Below, piece by piece: positions 24,290 through 34,494 of a DNA stretch of 64,000 nucleotides. Both the position numbers and the translations under genes were made by a program. Source of the stretch: Neorhizobium huautlense (GTDB lineage: Bacteria > Pseudomonadota > Alphaproteobacteria > Rhizobiales > Rhizobiaceae); NCBI RefSeq assembly GCF_002968575.1, contig NZ_PVBM01000010.1:1-64000 (forward strand). Reading direction: 5' to 3'. Position 1 is the first letter of the stretch. Each line of letters opens with the position of its first letter. The notes below the pieces were generated by a model. The model did no database searches and had not been told where the DNA came from. It was given only the letters and a program-made list of their open reading frames with translations.

Positions 24290-25798
24290 ATGAAACGACT
24301 GACAAATCTAACGGCAGCGCTGCTGACTGGCGCGCTTTTCGCCTTTCCAGCACTGTCCGCCGAACTGCGCATCGGCCTGCAGGACGATGCCGACGTCCTC
24401 GATCCGGCGCAGTCCCGCACCTTCGTCGGCCGCATCGTCTACACGGCCATGTGCGACAAGCTGGTGGACGTATCGCCGGATCTGAAGATCGTTCCGCAGC
24501 TGGCGACCGAGTGGAAATGGTCCGCGGACGGCAAGGAGCTGACGATGAAGCTCCGCGATGGAGTAAAGTTCCACGACGGTACCGCGATGGATGCCGCCGC
24601 CGTCGTTGCCACGATCGAGCGCAACCTGACCTTGCCGGAATCGCGCCGCAAGAGCGAGCTTAGCTCCGTCGCCAAGGTCGAAGCCGCTGGTCCGCTGGAG
24701 GTCAAGTTTACGCTGAAGGCGCCCGACGTTACGTTGCTCGCCCAGCTCTCCGACCGCGCAGGTATGATCGTCTCCCCGAAGGCAGCCAAGGAGCTTGGCG
24801 CGAATTTCGGCTCGAAACCCGTCTGCGCCGGCCCGTTCAAGTTCGTCGAGCGCGTCCAGCAGGACCGGATCGTGCTCGAGAAATTTGCCGATTACTGGGA
24901 CAAGGACAAGGTATTCGTCGACAAGGTCACCTACCTGCCCATTCCGGATACGACCGTGCGCCTTGCAAACCTTCAGTCCGGTGACCTCGACATGATCGAG
25001 CGGCTGGCGCCGACCGATGTCGCTGCCGTCAAGGGCGCCTCCGGCTTCAAGGTCGATTCCGTCGTCAACATTGGCTACATGGCGCTCTACGCGAACATCG
25101 CCAACGGCCCGCGCGCCGACAACCCGTTCGGCAAGGACAAGCGCCTGCGCCAGGCCTTCTCGCTGGCGATCGACCGCGATGCGCTGAACCAGATCGTTTA
25201 TGAGGGCACCGCCGTCGGCGGCAACCAGCCGTTTCCGCCGAACAGCCCGTGGTATAACAAAGCATTGCCGGTTCCTGCCCGCGATGTGGAGAAGGCCAAG
25301 GCTTTGATCAAGGAAGCCGGTTTCGAGCGGGTACCGATCGAGATGCAGATCCCGAACAATCCGGTGGCCGCGCAGATGATGCAGATCGTCCAGTCGATGG
25401 TGGCGGAGGCCGGTTTCGACGTCAGCTTGAAATCGACGGAATTTGCGACGCTGCTGGATGAACAGACCCGCGGTAACTATCAGCTCAGCCGTTCCGACTG
25501 GTCCGGCCGCGTCGATCCCGATGGGAATATCCACCAGTTCATCACCTGCAAGGGCGGCATCAACGATACCAAATACTGCAATGCCGAAGTCGACAAGCTG
25601 CTCAACGAAGCCCGCGCGTCGACGGACGACGCGGTCCGCAAGCAGAAATACGACGCCGCGGCCGAGATCCTGAACGACGAACTGCCGGTCATCTACCTCG
25701 GCCATCAATCATGGATCTGGGCCTACAAGAACAGCGTCACCGGTTTCGTCGCGAGCCCGGACGGCATGATCCGTCTTGTGGGCGTGAAGAAGAGCTGA
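24290..25798 (+). CDS. Peptide/glutathione-type ABC transporter binding protein
   Basis: A 502-residue periplasmic family 5 solute-binding protein (the DppA/GsiB family) with a signal peptide (residues 1-23, ...FPALSA). The conserved LRIGLQDDADVLDPAQSR beginning, LKLRDGVKFHDG-like segment and RQAFSLAIDRDALNQIVYEG block are present. Two cysteines (in TAMCDK and KPVCAG) are in the mature protein. Being followed by cytoplasmic gamma-glutamyltransferase-like and DUF1028 genes, its ligand is likely a gamma-glutamyl peptide such as glutathione or a related di- or tripeptide. This is inference from context. Confidence 0.93.
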   Translation: MKRLTNLTAALLTGALFAFPALSAELRIGLQDDADVLDPAQSRTFVGRIVYTAMCDKLVDVSPDLKIVPQLATEWKWSADGKELTMKLRDGVKFHDGTAMDAAAVVATIERNLTLPESRRKSELSSVAKVEAAGPLEVKFTLKAPDVTLLAQLSDRAGMIVSPKAAKELGANFGSKPVCAGPFKFVERVQQDRIVLEKFADYWDKDKVFVDKVTYLPIPDTTVRLANLQSGDLDMIERLAPTDVAAVKGASGFKVDSVVNIGYMALYANIANGPRADNPFGKDKRLRQAFSLAIDRDALNQIVYEGTAVGGNQPFPPNSPWYNKALPVPARDVEKAKALIKEAGFERVPIEMQIPNNPVAAQMMQIVQSMVAEAGFDVSLKSTEFATLLDEQTRGNYQLSRSDWSGRVDPDGNIHQFITCKGGINDTKYCNAEVDKLLNEARASTDDAVRKQKYDAAAEILNDELPVIYLGHQSWIWAYKNSVTGFVASPDGMIRLVGVKKS

Positions 25799-25870
25799 TC
25801 CGCTTGTGCCGCGCGGAAGCTCTGCGCGGCACTTTTTCAACGCACCTTTGGAAACATGAGGGGCGGCACT

Positions 25871-26818
25871 ATGCCTGTCTATATCGGAAAGCGTCTCCTC
25901 GTCGCGATCCCAACCCTGCTGATCATCTCCATCTTCGTCTTTTCGCTGCAGAAGCTTCTTCCCGGCGACCCGATCCTGACCATGGCAGGCGAGGAACGCG
26001 ATCCGGCCGTGATCGAATTCCTGCGCGAGAAATATCGGCTGAACGACCCGGTGATCGTGCAGTATTTCTATTGGCTCGGCGGCATTTTGAGCGGAGACTT
26101 CGGCATCTCGCTGCGTACCAACCAGCCGGTTCTCGAACTCATCCTGCAGAAGCTGCCGGTGACGATCCAGCTTGCGACCATGGCAATGTTTTTCGCCTTC
26201 CTGATCGGCATTCCGATCGGAATCCTCGCGGCCGTCAAGAAGAACACGACCATCGACTACGTGGCCAACATTGTCGCGCTCTCGGGTCTCTCGATCCCGA
26301 ATTTCTGGCTCGGCATCATGCTGATCCTGCTGATTTCCGTCCAGCTCGGCTGGCTTCCGGCGTCCGGATACGAATCGATCTTCGCTGATCCGGTGCGGTC
26401 GCTTCAGACCATGGTCATGCCCGCCTTCGTGCTCGGCAGCGCGCTGGCCGCGACGCTGATGCGGCATACCCGTTCGGCGATGGTGGGTGTGATGAGCGCC
26501 GATTATATCCGCACCGCGCGGGCAAAGGGCCTGTCGCCGCGGGAGGTGGTGCTGAGCCACAGCTTCCGCAACGCGCTTCTGCCCGTCGTCACGCTGTCGG
26601 CGCTGCTTTTTGGCGAACTGCTGGCAGGTGCCGTGTTGACGGAGCAGATCTTCACCATTCCCGGTTTCGGCAAGCTGATCGTCGATGCCGTCTTCAACAG
26701 GGACTATGCGGTGGTGCAGGGCGTCGTTCTGTGCACCGCTGTCGGCTTCATCCTGATGAATCTCATTGCCGACGTGCTTTATGTCCTGCTCAATCCGCGC
26801 TTGAGGGCGACGCTATGA
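25871..26818 (+). CDS. Peptide ABC transporter permease (DppB/GsiC type)
   Basis: A 315-residue inner-membrane permease with about six helices. The EAA loop region SADYIRTARAKGLSPREVV (residues about 210-228) is typical, as is the long periplasmic first loop with MAGEERDPAVIEFLREKYRL. ATG 25871 has GAGGGGCGG upstream; an in-frame ATG 15 bases earlier is possible. It overlaps the next gene by ATGA, so the two permeases are coupled. Confidence 0.93.
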   Translation: MPVYIGKRLLVAIPTLLIISIFVFSLQKLLPGDPILTMAGEERDPAVIEFLREKYRLNDPVIVQYFYWLGGILSGDFGISLRTNQPVLELILQKLPVTIQLATMAMFFAFLIGIPIGILAAVKKNTTIDYVANIVALSGLSIPNFWLGIMLILLISVQLGWLPASGYESIFADPVRSLQTMVMPAFVLGSALAATLMRHTRSAMVGVMSADYIRTARAKGLSPREVVLSHSFRNALLPVVTLSALLFGELLAGAVLTEQIFTIPGFGKLIVDAVFNRDYAVVQGVVLCTAVGFILMNLIADVLYVLLNPRLRATL

Positions 26819-27690
26819 CGACGATCGATCAAGCGCCGCCCGTCCTGGCGGCGAAGCGAGAACACAGCCGCGCCTGGCGCAAGATGAGGAAAAACAAGAG
26901 CGCGCTCGTCGGCGCCGTGATCATTCTCTTCTTCACCGCCCTTGCCGTGACGGCCCCGATCCTGCCGATCATCGATCCGCTGGCGACGAGCTGGTCGGCG
27001 ATCCGCAAGGCACCGTCTGCCATGTACTGGCTCGGTACCGACGACCTTGGCCGCGATATCCTCTCCCGCATGATCTGGGGTGCGCAGGCTTCCCTGATGG
27101 CGGGTGTCTTTTCGGTGGCGATTTCGGTCTGCATCGGCGTGCCGTTCGGGCTCGTCGCCGGCTATTTCGGCGGTTGGGTGGATATGGTGATCTCGCGCGT
27201 CACCGAGGCTCTGCTCGCCATGCCCTTCCTGATCATGGCGATCGCGCTGGCCGCCTTCCTCGGCCCGAGCCTGATGAACGCCATGATCGCGATCGGGCTG
27301 TCCGCCATGCCGATTTTCGTGCGGCTGACGCGTGGGCAGGTATTGGCGGTGAAGACCGAGGACTATGTGGAAGGTGCTCGTGCGGTCGGCCTGAACCACC
27401 TGGAAATCATGCTCCGTTACATTCTGCCGAACGTTATGGCTCCGATCATCGTGCAGGCGACCTTGACGATCGCCACGGCGATCATCGCCGAGGCAAGCCT
27501 TTCCTTCCTGGGTCTCGGCCAGCAGCCGCCCGCCGCTTCATGGGGCTCAATGCTGAACGTTGCCAAGAATTTCCTGAACCAGGCTCCCTGGATGGCCATG
27601 TGGCCGGGTGCCGCGATCTTCCTCGTCGTCATCGGCTTCAACCTGCTAGGCGATGGCCTGCGTGACGCGCTCGACCCGCGCGAAGCCTAA
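26815..27690 (+). CDS. Peptide ABC transporter permease (DppC/GsiD type)
   Basis: A 291-residue partner permease with an N-terminal cytoplasmic segment, then about six membrane helices. Signatures are WLGTDDLGRDILSRMIWGA (the DppC-type entry loop) and the EAA motif EDYVEGARAVGLNHLEIMLRY. The start overlaps the stop of the first permease (ATGA), which indicates translational coupling. It is followed at 19 bases by the gamma-glutamyltransferase-like gene. Confidence 0.94.
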   Translation: MTTIDQAPPVLAAKREHSRAWRKMRKNKSALVGAVIILFFTALAVTAPILPIIDPLATSWSAIRKAPSAMYWLGTDDLGRDILSRMIWGAQASLMAGVFSVAISVCIGVPFGLVAGYFGGWVDMVISRVTEALLAMPFLIMAIALAAFLGPSLMNAMIAIGLSAMPIFVRLTRGQVLAVKTEDYVEGARAVGLNHLEIMLRYILPNVMAPIIVQATLTIATAIIAEASLSFLGLGQQPPAASWGSMLNVAKNFLNQAPWMAMWPGAAIFLVVIGFNLLGDGLRDALDPREA

Positions 27691-27709
27691 TCTAGAAGGA
27701 ATTCCGAGA

Positions 27710-29494
27710 ATGACCGAATTCACGACCAGACCCGAAATCCTCGGTACGTTCGGTGTCGTCACCTCCACCCATTGGATAGCGTCGGCCGTCGGCATGGCGA
27801 TCCTCGAAAAGGGGGGCAACGCCTTCGATGCGGCGGTTGCAACCGGTTTCGTGCTGCAGATCGTCGAACCGCATCTCTGCGGGCCGGGCGGCGATATGCC
27901 GGCCATCTTCTACTCGAAGAAGAAGGACAAGGTCGAAGTCATCTGTGCGCAAGGAACTGCGCCTGCTGGCGCGACGATCGAGCATTATACGTCCGAGGGA
28001 CTGAAGCTCATTCCCGGCGATGGTCTGCTGGCAACCGTCATCCCCGGTGCCTTCGACGGCTGGATGCTGATGTTGCGCGACTATGGCACGATGAGCATCC
28101 GAGAGGTCCTGGAACCGGCGATCTATTATGCCGAGCAGGGCCATCCGGTGCTTGCCCGCGTATCCGCCACCATCAAGGGACTTGCGGGATTCTTCGAGAA
28201 GGAATGGCCGACATCCTATGCCACGTGGCTGCCGGGCGGCGCAGCGCCGGAACCGCAGAGCAATTTCAGGAACCCGGTGCTTGCCGATACCTGGAAGCGC
28301 GTCGTCGCGGAGGCCGAAGCGAAAACCGGGCGCGAGAACCAAATCGAGGCGGCGCGAGATGCCTTCTACCGCGGCTTTGTGGCGGAGGCGATCGACGCTT
28401 ACGTCCGCACAGCCGAGGTGATGGATGCGAGCGGCGCGCGGCACAAAGGCGTGCTGACCGCGGACGACATGGCGAATTGGCGCGCGACTGTCGAGGCGCC
28501 GCAGACCTACGACTACCACGACTGGACCGTCGCCAAAACGCCGGCCTGGGGGCAGGGGCCGGTGCTTCTGCAGTCCTTGGCGCTGTTGAAGGGCTTCGAT
28601 CTTTCGGCGATGGATCCGGCCGGTCCTGATTTTGTGCACGTGGTCGTGGAAGCCATGAAGCTCGCGTTCGCTGACCGCGAGGTCTATTACGGCGACCCGG
28701 AATTTGCGCAGATTCCAACCGAATACCTGCTCTCGGAAAGCTACAACGTTGAGCGTCGCAAGCTGATCGGTGAGCAGGCGTCACTCGAACTGCGGCCGGG
28801 CCGTGTGCCGGGTTACGACAACCAGTTCGACCTGACCATGGCGATGCTGGCGGAGGTGAGCGGCAAGGGTGCGGTCTATGAGCCGACCATGTCGCACCTG
28901 ACCGAGAAGCGCGGCGACACGGTGCATATCGACGTCATCGACCGCTGGGGCAACATGGTCTCGACCACGCCGTCCGGCGGCTGGCTGCAATCGTCGCCGG
29001 TCGTGCCGGGCCTTGGTTTCGCGCTGAACTCGCGCGCCCAGATGTTCTGGCTCAAGGAGGGCCTGCCAACCTCGCTCGCGCCGGGCAAGCGCCCTCGCAC
29101 CACGCTGACCCCCTCGCTGGCGCTGCATCAGGGCAGACCGACGCTGGTCTTCGGCACGCCGGGCGGTGATCAGCAGGACCAGTGGCAGTTGCCGTTCTTC
29201 CTGCGTTATGTCCACCACAAGCCGAACCTGCAGGCGGCGATCGACATGCCGCTTTTCCACACCACGCATTTTCCGGGATCGTTCTATCCGCGTACCAGCG
29301 AGCCGGGCAACATCATGGTGGAAAGCAATATCGGTGCCGAGGTTCTCGAGGAGTTGCGCCGCCGCGGCCACCAGGTCACCGTTGCCGATCCGTGGAGCGT
29401 CGGCCGCCTGACGGCGGCGCGCCGCGACGCGGACGGCCTCATGCGGGCGGCGGCAACACCGCGCCTCATGCAGGCTTATGCGGTGGGGAGATAG
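27710..29494 (+). CDS. Gamma-glutamyltransferase-family Ntn-hydrolase (cytoplasmic)
   Basis: A 594-residue Ntn-hydrolase of the gamma-glutamyltransferase family. These proenzymes cleave themselves before a threonine, here Thr404 in RGDTVHIDVIDRWGNMVS, and hydrolyse or transfer gamma-glutamyl groups. There is no signal peptide, unlike periplasmic Ggt, so the enzyme should act on imported substrate. The N-terminal EKGGNAFDAAVATGFVLQ and the C-terminal GTPGGDQQDQW (oxyanion/glycine region) match the family. It lies between the permease and a DUF1028 gene, in an operon with a peptide importer. Some family members act on other amides, so glutathione as substrate is likely, not proven. Confidence 0.9.
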   Translation: MTEFTTRPEILGTFGVVTSTHWIASAVGMAILEKGGNAFDAAVATGFVLQIVEPHLCGPGGDMPAIFYSKKKDKVEVICAQGTAPAGATIEHYTSEGLKLIPGDGLLATVIPGAFDGWMLMLRDYGTMSIREVLEPAIYYAEQGHPVLARVSATIKGLAGFFEKEWPTSYATWLPGGAAPEPQSNFRNPVLADTWKRVVAEAEAKTGRENQIEAARDAFYRGFVAEAIDAYVRTAEVMDASGARHKGVLTADDMANWRATVEAPQTYDYHDWTVAKTPAWGQGPVLLQSLALLKGFDLSAMDPAGPDFVHVVVEAMKLAFADREVYYGDPEFAQIPTEYLLSESYNVERRKLIGEQASLELRPGRVPGYDNQFDLTMAMLAEVSGKGAVYEPTMSHLTEKRGDTVHIDVIDRWGNMVSTTPSGGWLQSSPVVPGLGFALNSRAQMFWLKEGLPTSLAPGKRPRTTLTPSLALHQGRPTLVFGTPGGDQQDQWQLPFFLRYVHHKPNLQAAIDMPLFHTTHFPGSFYPRTSEPGNIMVESNIGAEVLEELRRRGHQVTVADPWSVGRLTAARRDADGLMRAAATPRLMQAYAVGR

Positions 29495-29498
29495 GTCC

Positions 29499-30263
29499 AT
29501 GACATGGTCGATCGTCGCGCGTGACACGCAAACCGGTCATCTGGGAATAGCCGTCGCCAGCCGCTTCTTTGCTGTCGGCAGCGCGGTACCGCATATCAAG
29601 GGCAGAGTGGGTGCCGTCGCAACCCAGGCCTTCGTCAGCCCGCTCTACGGCACGGACGGCCTGAAACTTCTGGAAGAGGGCAGGAGCCCGCAGGAGATCA
29701 TCGAGACGCTGACCGCCCGCGATGATGGTCGCCGCCAGCGCCAATTCCACCTGATCGATGCCGGCGGTCGCAACGCGGCCTATACCGGCGAGATTTGCGT
29801 CGATTGGGCCGGGCATCTGGTGGAGGACAACGTTTCCGTTGCCGGCAACATGCTGACCGGGCCAGAGGTAATCGCCGAAACGCTGCGGGTCTATAAGGAA
29901 AAGGCCGCCGCCGGTGCTCCGCTTGCCGAACGCCTGCTCGACGCCATGGATGCCGGCGAGGCAGCCGGCGGCGACAAGCGCGGCAGGCAGTCCGCCGCCA
30001 TGGTGATCTACCGCGACCAGGATTATCCCTGGTTGCGCATCAACGCCGATGACCATTCCGATCCGCTCAAAGAATTGCGCCGGCTTTATGCCGTCGCGCA
30101 GGAGCGGTTCCTGCATGTCGCCGAAACGATGCCGACCCGCGAAAACCCGCATGGCATGATCGACCGGCGTGTCATCGATCAGAAGATAGCCGCGCTGGAA
30201 GCCGCCCGTGAGGCGGAAGGCCGTCCATCCGCCTCCTTTGCAACACCCTGGAAACCCCAATGA
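29499..30263 (+). CDS. DUF1028 Ntn-hydrolase-like protein
   Basis: A 254-residue member of the DUF1028 family, predicted Ntn-hydrolases. After removal of Met, the new N-terminus is Thr2 of TWSIVARDTQTG, which fits an N-terminal nucleophile; this is prediction. Conserved segments are GIAVASRFFAVGSAVPH, ATQAFVSPLYG and VAGNMLTGPEV. The C-terminal part, with RINADDHSDPLKELRRLY, resembles a peptidoglycan-binding-like helix region in this family. It starts four bases after the gamma-glutamyltransferase-like stop. Its reaction is unknown; the context suggests a peptide or gamma-glutamyl derivative. Confidence 0.88.
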   Translation: MTWSIVARDTQTGHLGIAVASRFFAVGSAVPHIKGRVGAVATQAFVSPLYGTDGLKLLEEGRSPQEIIETLTARDDGRRQRQFHLIDAGGRNAAYTGEICVDWAGHLVEDNVSVAGNMLTGPEVIAETLRVYKEKAAAGAPLAERLLDAMDAGEAAGGDKRGRQSAAMVIYRDQDYPWLRINADDHSDPLKELRRLYAVAQERFLHVAETMPTRENPHGMIDRRVIDQKIAALEAAREAEGRPSASFATPWKPQ

Positions 30264-30274
30264 GGGAGGCGGTC

Positions 30275-32086
30275 ATGAGCGAAGTACCAGTCCTTTCAGT
30301 CAAAAATCTCAACACGTCCTTCCTGGTCGATGGCGAATGGAAGAACGTCGTGCGCGACGTCTCCTTCGACGTATATCCCGGCGAGACGGTCGCAATTGTC
30401 GGCGAGAGCGGCTCCGGCAAGAGCGTCACATCGCTGTCGATCATGCGTCTGTTGGCTGCCAACACCAGCCGTATCGAAGGCAGGATCATGCTCTCCGGCA
30501 GAAATCTCCTGTCGATATCGGAAAAGGAGATGCGCGGTGTACGCGGTAACGATGCATCGATGATCTTTCAGGAGCCAATGACCTCGCTCAACCCGATCTT
30601 CACAATCGGAAGGCAGATCTCCGAGGTGCTGACCCGCCACAAGGGATTGTCGAAAGCGCAAGCGCGTGCTGAAACCGTGCGGCTGCTTGAAAAAGTCCGC
30701 ATCCCGAATGCCGGCGCCCGGTTCGACGACTATCCGCACCAGTTCTCCGGCGGCATGCGCCAGCGCGTCATGATCGCCATGGCCTTGGCATCGAAGCCGA
30801 AGCTGCTGATCGCCGACGAACCGACCACCGCGCTTGATGTCACCATCCAGGGACAGATCCTCGACCTGATCAAGCTGTTGCAGGAGGAGGAGGGCATGTC
30901 GGTGCTCTTCGTGACCCATGACATGGGTGTGGTCGCCGAGATCGCCGATCGCACCATCGTCATGTATCGCGGGGAGGCGGTTGAGAGCGGCCCGACGGAA
31001 GAGATCTTCCATCGCGGCAAACATCCCTATACGCGGGCGCTTCTCTCTGCCGTGCCCCGGCTCGGTTCCATGCAGAACCGCAGGTGGCCGACACGGTTTC
31101 CGGTTGTGGATGTGAAGACAGGCGAGGTGGCAGAGCCTTCAGAAATTGCCGGCACGGTCGCCAAGGGCAGGACGCCGGTTCTTGCGGTGAAGAATCTCGT
31201 CACACGCTTCCCCGTCCGTTCAGGACTGTTCGCCCGCCAGACTGGCGCGGTGCATGCGGTCGAGAACATTTCTTTCGATCTGTTTCAGGGTGAGACCTTG
31301 TCACTGGTCGGTGAATCCGGCTGCGGCAAGTCGACCACGGGCCGTTCGATCATGCGGCTGATCGAGCCGACCGGCGGCGACGTGGCACTCGACGGTTATG
31401 ACGTCCTGCGCCTCGATCAGACCGGCCTTCGCAATATGCGCAAGACCATCCAGATGATCTTCCAGGATCCGTTCTCGTCGCTCAACCCGCGCATGACGGT
31501 CGGCGCCGCAATTTCCGAGCCCTTCGTCAAGCACAAGCTCGGCAATACAAAGGAGGCCAGGGAAAAGACCGCCGACCTGTTGCTGAAGGTCGGCCTGTCG
31601 CCCGATATGGCAGGCCGCTACCCGCATGAGTTCTCCGGTGGTCAGCGGCAACGTATTGCCATTGCTCGTGCTCTGTCGCTCGACCCGAAGGTGATTGTCG
31701 CCGACGAGAGCGTTTCGGCGCTCGACGTGTCGATCAAGGCGCAGGTCTGCAACCTGCTCCTCGACCTGCAGCAGAGCCTGAACCTGGCTTTCCTCTTCAT
31801 CAGCCACGATATGGCGGTGGTGGAGCGTGTAAGCCACCGGGTGGCGGTCATGTATCTTGGCGAGATCGTCGAGATCGGCCCGCGTGCTGCTGTCTTCGAC
31901 AACCCGCAGCATCCCTATACGAAAAAGCTGATGGCGGCGGTGCCGGTGCCCGATCCTTCACGCCGTGGCATCCGGCGCGGAATTTCAAACGACGAGCTGA
32001 AAAGCCCCGTCAGGTCGATCGGTTATCAACCACCGAAAAGGCAGTATCGCGAGGTTTCCGATGGGCATCTCGTGCAGGTTGCGTGA
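30275..32086 (+). CDS. Fused double ATPase of the peptide ABC transporter (GsiA-like)
   Basis: A 603-residue protein joining two ABC ATPase domains, as in GsiA. Domain 1: Walker [11 protein letters not shown], signature [15 protein letters not shown], Walker [15 protein letters not shown]. Domain 2: [28 protein letters not shown] and [14 protein letters not shown] (Ser in place of Pro). Each domain has the oligopeptide-family C-terminal extension with HPYT(R/K). GGGAGG lies before ATG 30275; an ATG 15 bases earlier overlaps the DUF1028 stop. It provides both nucleotide-binding subunits for the two permeases upstream. Confidence 0.94.
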   Translation: MSEVPVLSVKNLNTSFLVDGEWKNVVRDVSFDVYPGETVAIVGESGSGKSVTSLSIMRLLAANTSRIEGRIMLSGRNLLSISEKEMRGVRGNDASMIFQEPMTSLNPIFTIGRQISEVLTRHKGLSKAQARAETVRLLEKVRIPNAGARFDDYPHQFSGGMRQRVMIAMALASKPKLLIADEPTTALDVTIQGQILDLIKLLQEEEGMSVLFVTHDMGVVAEIADRTIVMYRGEAVESGPTEEIFHRGKHPYTRALLSAVPRLGSMQNRRWPTRFPVVDVKTGEVAEPSEIAGTVAKGRTPVLAVKNLVTRFPVRSGLFARQTGAVHAVENISFDLFQGETLSLVGESGCGKSTTGRSIMRLIEPTGGDVALDGYDVLRLDQTGLRNMRKTIQMIFQDPFSSLNPRMTVGAAISEPFVKHKLGNTKEAREKTADLLLKVGLSPDMAGRYPHEFSGGQRQRIAIARALSLDPKVIVADESVSALDVSIKAQVCNLLLDLQQSLNLAFLFISHDMAVVERVSHRVAVMYLGEIVEIGPRAAVFDNPQHPYTKKLMAAVPVPDPSRRGIRRGISNDELKSPVRSIGYQPPKRQYREVSDGHLVQVA

Positions 32087-32097
32087 CGGCTGCAGAG

Positions 32098-32898
32098 CTA
32101 GATCAGCCTGAGGCCCTTGAGGCTGACATGCCCGTCCTTGCCGACGATGATGTGGTCATGCACCGTGATGCCGAGTGGTTTTGCGGTATCGATGATCGTC
32201 TTCGTCATGTCGATATCGGCGCGCGACGGCGTCGGGTCGCCGCTCGGATGGTTGTGGACGAGGATGATCGCCGTGGCGGAAAGCTCCAGCGCGCGGCGCA
32301 CCACCTCACGGGGATAGACCGGCGTATGGTCGACCGTCCCCTGGCCCTGCACCTCGTCTGCAATCAGCGCATTGCGCTTGTCGAGGAACAGGATGCGGAA
32401 CTGCTCGCGGGACTCGTAGGCCATCGCGGCGTGGCAATAGTCGATGACCGATGACCAGGAGGAAAGCACCTGCTTTCCGCGCAACTCGCTTTTCAGCATG
32501 CGCTGCCCGACGGTCGCGACGAGCTTGAGGTCGAGCGCCACCGCTTCGCCGACGCCCTTGACCTCTTGCAGCAGCGTAGCGGGAGCGCCGAAGACGCCTG
32601 CAAGGGTGCCGAAGCGGTCGAGCAGAGCCTTGGCGATCGGCTTGGTGTCGCGCCGGGGGATCAGCCGGAAGAGCAGCAGTTCAAGGATTTCGTAGTCGGC
32701 CAGCGCCGTGTCGCCATGGTCCCGGTATTTTGTTCGGAGCCGCTCGCGATGGCCATGGTAATGGGCAGCCGGCTCGTCCTTCAGGACGGGTGAGGATTTT
32801 TTGAGCGCCTTTGGTTTGGAAAGCTGCTCGGCAAAAAAGCCACGCTCGTCTTCAAGAAGGGACTGCTGATCGTCCGGAGGAGCCGAGCGGTTTGCCAT
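32098..32898 (-). CDS. radC: RadC-family JAB/MPN protein
   Basis: A 266-residue protein with the helix-hairpin-helix region ([19 protein letters not shown], residues about 105-123) and the C-terminal JAMM metalloprotease-type motif [17 protein letters not shown] with its conserved His, His and Asp. RadC was named for DNA repair, but that role was later doubted and its true function is unsettled. The start at 32898 has GAGGT before the ATG. It is two bases after map, so map and radC form a tight pair. Confidence 0.94.
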   Translation of the reverse strand: MANRSAPPDDQQSLLEDERGFFAEQLSKPKALKKSSPVLKDEPAAHYHGHRERLRTKYRDHGDTALADYEILELLLFRLIPRRDTKPIAKALLDRFGTLAGVFGAPATLLQEVKGVGEAVALDLKLVATVGQRMLKSELRGKQVLSSWSSVIDYCHAAMAYESREQFRILFLDKRNALIADEVQGQGTVDHTPVYPREVVRRALELSATAIILVHNHPSGDPTPSRADIDMTKTIIDTAKPLGITVHDHIIVGKDGHVSLKGLRLI

Positions 32899-32900
32899 GA

Positions 32901-33737
32901 CTACCTCGATAGTGGTGGCAGGCCCGGTCGGTCCAGCCCGCCGGGCGAGAGGGTGAATATCTCGCATCCCGTCGCCGTCACGCCGACGGCATGTTCGTAT
33001 TGCGCTGACAGCGACCGGTCCCGCGTGACCGCCGTCCAGCCGTCGGAAAGCACCTTCACATGCGGCTTGCCGAGGTTGATCATCGGTTCGATGGTGAAGA
33101 TCATCCCTTCCTTCATCTCCGGACCTTCATCGGCCCGTCCATAGTGGAGGATATTTGGCGAGTCATGGAAAAGCCGACCGACGCCATGGCCGCAGAAATC
33201 GCGCACCACCGAGCAGCGCTCCGCTTCCGCATAGGTCTGGATCGCTTCGCCGATGGCGCCGGTGCGGGCGCCGGGGCGGACGGCCGCGATGCCGCGCAAC
33301 AGGCATTCGTAGGTGACTTCCAAGAGCCGTTCCGCAGCGCGTTTGATCTGGCCCACCGGATACATGCGGCTCGAATCCCCGTGCCAGCCGTCAAGGATAT
33401 AGGTGACGTCGATATTGACGATGTCGCCTTCCCGCAGCGGCTTGTCGTCCGGCATGCCGTGGCAGACGACATGGTTGATCGAGGTACAGACGGAATATTT
33501 ATAGCCGCGATAATTCAGGGTCGCCGGAAGCGCGCCGTGATCCATGCCGAATTCGAAGACGAAGCGGTCGATTGCCTGGGTGGTGACGCCGGGTTGGACG
33601 ATCGCCGCAAGCTCGTCCAGGCAGCGCGCCGTGAGCAGGCAGGCTTTGCGCATGCCAGCAAAGTCTTCCGGTGAGTAGAGCCGGATCGCGCCCGTATTCT
33701 TCAAAGGGGCGGAAACCGCCTCGATGTAGTTGACCAT
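32901..33737 (-). CDS. map: Methionine aminopeptidase, type I
   Basis: MAP removes the initiator methionine from new proteins. The 278-residue enzyme has the five metal ligands in family contexts: [18 protein letters not shown] (two Asp), [14 protein letters not shown] (His), TIEPMINLG (Glu) and [11 protein letters not shown] (Glu). A 30-residue extension precedes the catalytic core; start 33737 has GAGAGAAG before the ATG. It is the middle gene of an sfsA-map-radC run (gaps of 25 and 2 bases). Confidence 0.96.
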   Translation of the reverse strand: MVNYIEAVSAPLKNTGAIRLYSPEDFAGMRKACLLTARCLDELAAIVQPGVTTQAIDRFVFEFGMDHGALPATLNYRGYKYSVCTSINHVVCHGMPDDKPLREGDIVNIDVTYILDGWHGDSSRMYPVGQIKRAAERLLEVTYECLLRGIAAVRPGARTGAIGEAIQTYAEAERCSVVRDFCGHGVGRLFHDSPNILHYGRADEGPEMKEGMIFTIEPMINLGKPHVKVLSDGWTAVTRDRSLSAQYEHAVGVTATGCEIFTLSPGGLDRPGLPPLSR

Positions 33738-33762
33738 TGTTCTTCTCTCGCAATTTCTCGGT

Positions 33763-34482
33763 TCATAAAGCAGCCGCACCCGGTTCGTCTATCGGAACCA
33801 GCCCAACAGGCACGATTTCTTCGGGCGAAACCCTGCATCGGAGGGCATAGGCCTCGACACCCCGGGCTTTGGCGCGTTCGAAGGCAAGCGCATAAAGCGG
33901 GTCGAGATCTGAGCAGATGCGAAAACGCAGGCAGTCGTTTCGCTGGATAAGGTAGATCATCACCGCCCGGTGACCGGCTTCCGCCATGTCGCCGAGCTCT
34001 TCGAGATGCTTGGCACCGCGTTGCGTGACGGTATCCGGAAACTCGGCCAGTCCGGCCACGCGACTGAAATGAACGTTCTTTACCTCGACGTAGGCCTTCG
34101 GAAGGCCAGAGCCGGAAAGCAGGAAATCGATGCGCGAGTTTCGCCCGTAGCGCTGTTCGCGCTGGATCGTCTCGTAAGGCAAAAGGCTTGGCACCAGGCC
34201 GCCGCGGATCGCTTCCTCGGCGAGCCGGTTCGGCAGTCCGGTATTGATGCCGACCATTTCGCCTTCCACCTCGATCATCTCGAACATGTGGCGGTATTTG
34301 CGCGTCGGGCTGTCGTGAAAAGAGACCCAGATCGTCGAGCCGGGCGCCGTCAGTCCCCTCATTGAGCCCGTATTCGGGCAGGAGCCGGTGAAGGGGATGC
34401 CGTCCTCGGAAATGGCGTCGAAGAGGAAGCGTTTGTAGCGCTGCGACAGCGTCGCGGGAACAAGCGGGGGATCAAAACGCAT
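33763..34482 (-). CDS. sfsA: Sugar fermentation stimulation protein homologue
   Basis: A 239-residue SfsA protein. It contains the nuclease-like core with NSRIDFLLSG and AYVEVKNVHFSR, a PD-(D/E)XK-type arrangement (Asp, then Glu-x-Lys). E. coli SfsA binds DNA and was found to increase maltose use when overexpressed; its true reaction is not known. CPNTGSMRGLTAPGS near the N-terminus is diagnostic. The sfsA-map linkage is conserved in many alphaproteobacteria. Confidence 0.95.
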   Translation of the reverse strand: MRFDPPLVPATLSQRYKRFLFDAISEDGIPFTGSCPNTGSMRGLTAPGSTIWVSFHDSPTRKYRHMFEMIEVEGEMVGINTGLPNRLAEEAIRGGLVPSLLPYETIQREQRYGRNSRIDFLLSGSGLPKAYVEVKNVHFSRVAGLAEFPDTVTQRGAKHLEELGDMAEAGHRAVMIYLIQRNDCLRFRICSDLDPLYALAFERAKARGVEAYALRCRVSPEEIVPVGLVPIDEPGAAAL

Positions 34483-34494
34483 CGCCAGGATTGT

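Noticed and set aside
24308..25708. 466-codon minus-strand ORF over the binding-protein gene
   Set aside because: Antisense shadow; the plus-strand frame has a signal peptide and family blocks.
32098..32898. radC as sign of a mobile island or anti-restriction gene
   Set aside because: Full-length RadC in the sfsA-map-radC run, which is core gene order; no mobility genes nearby.
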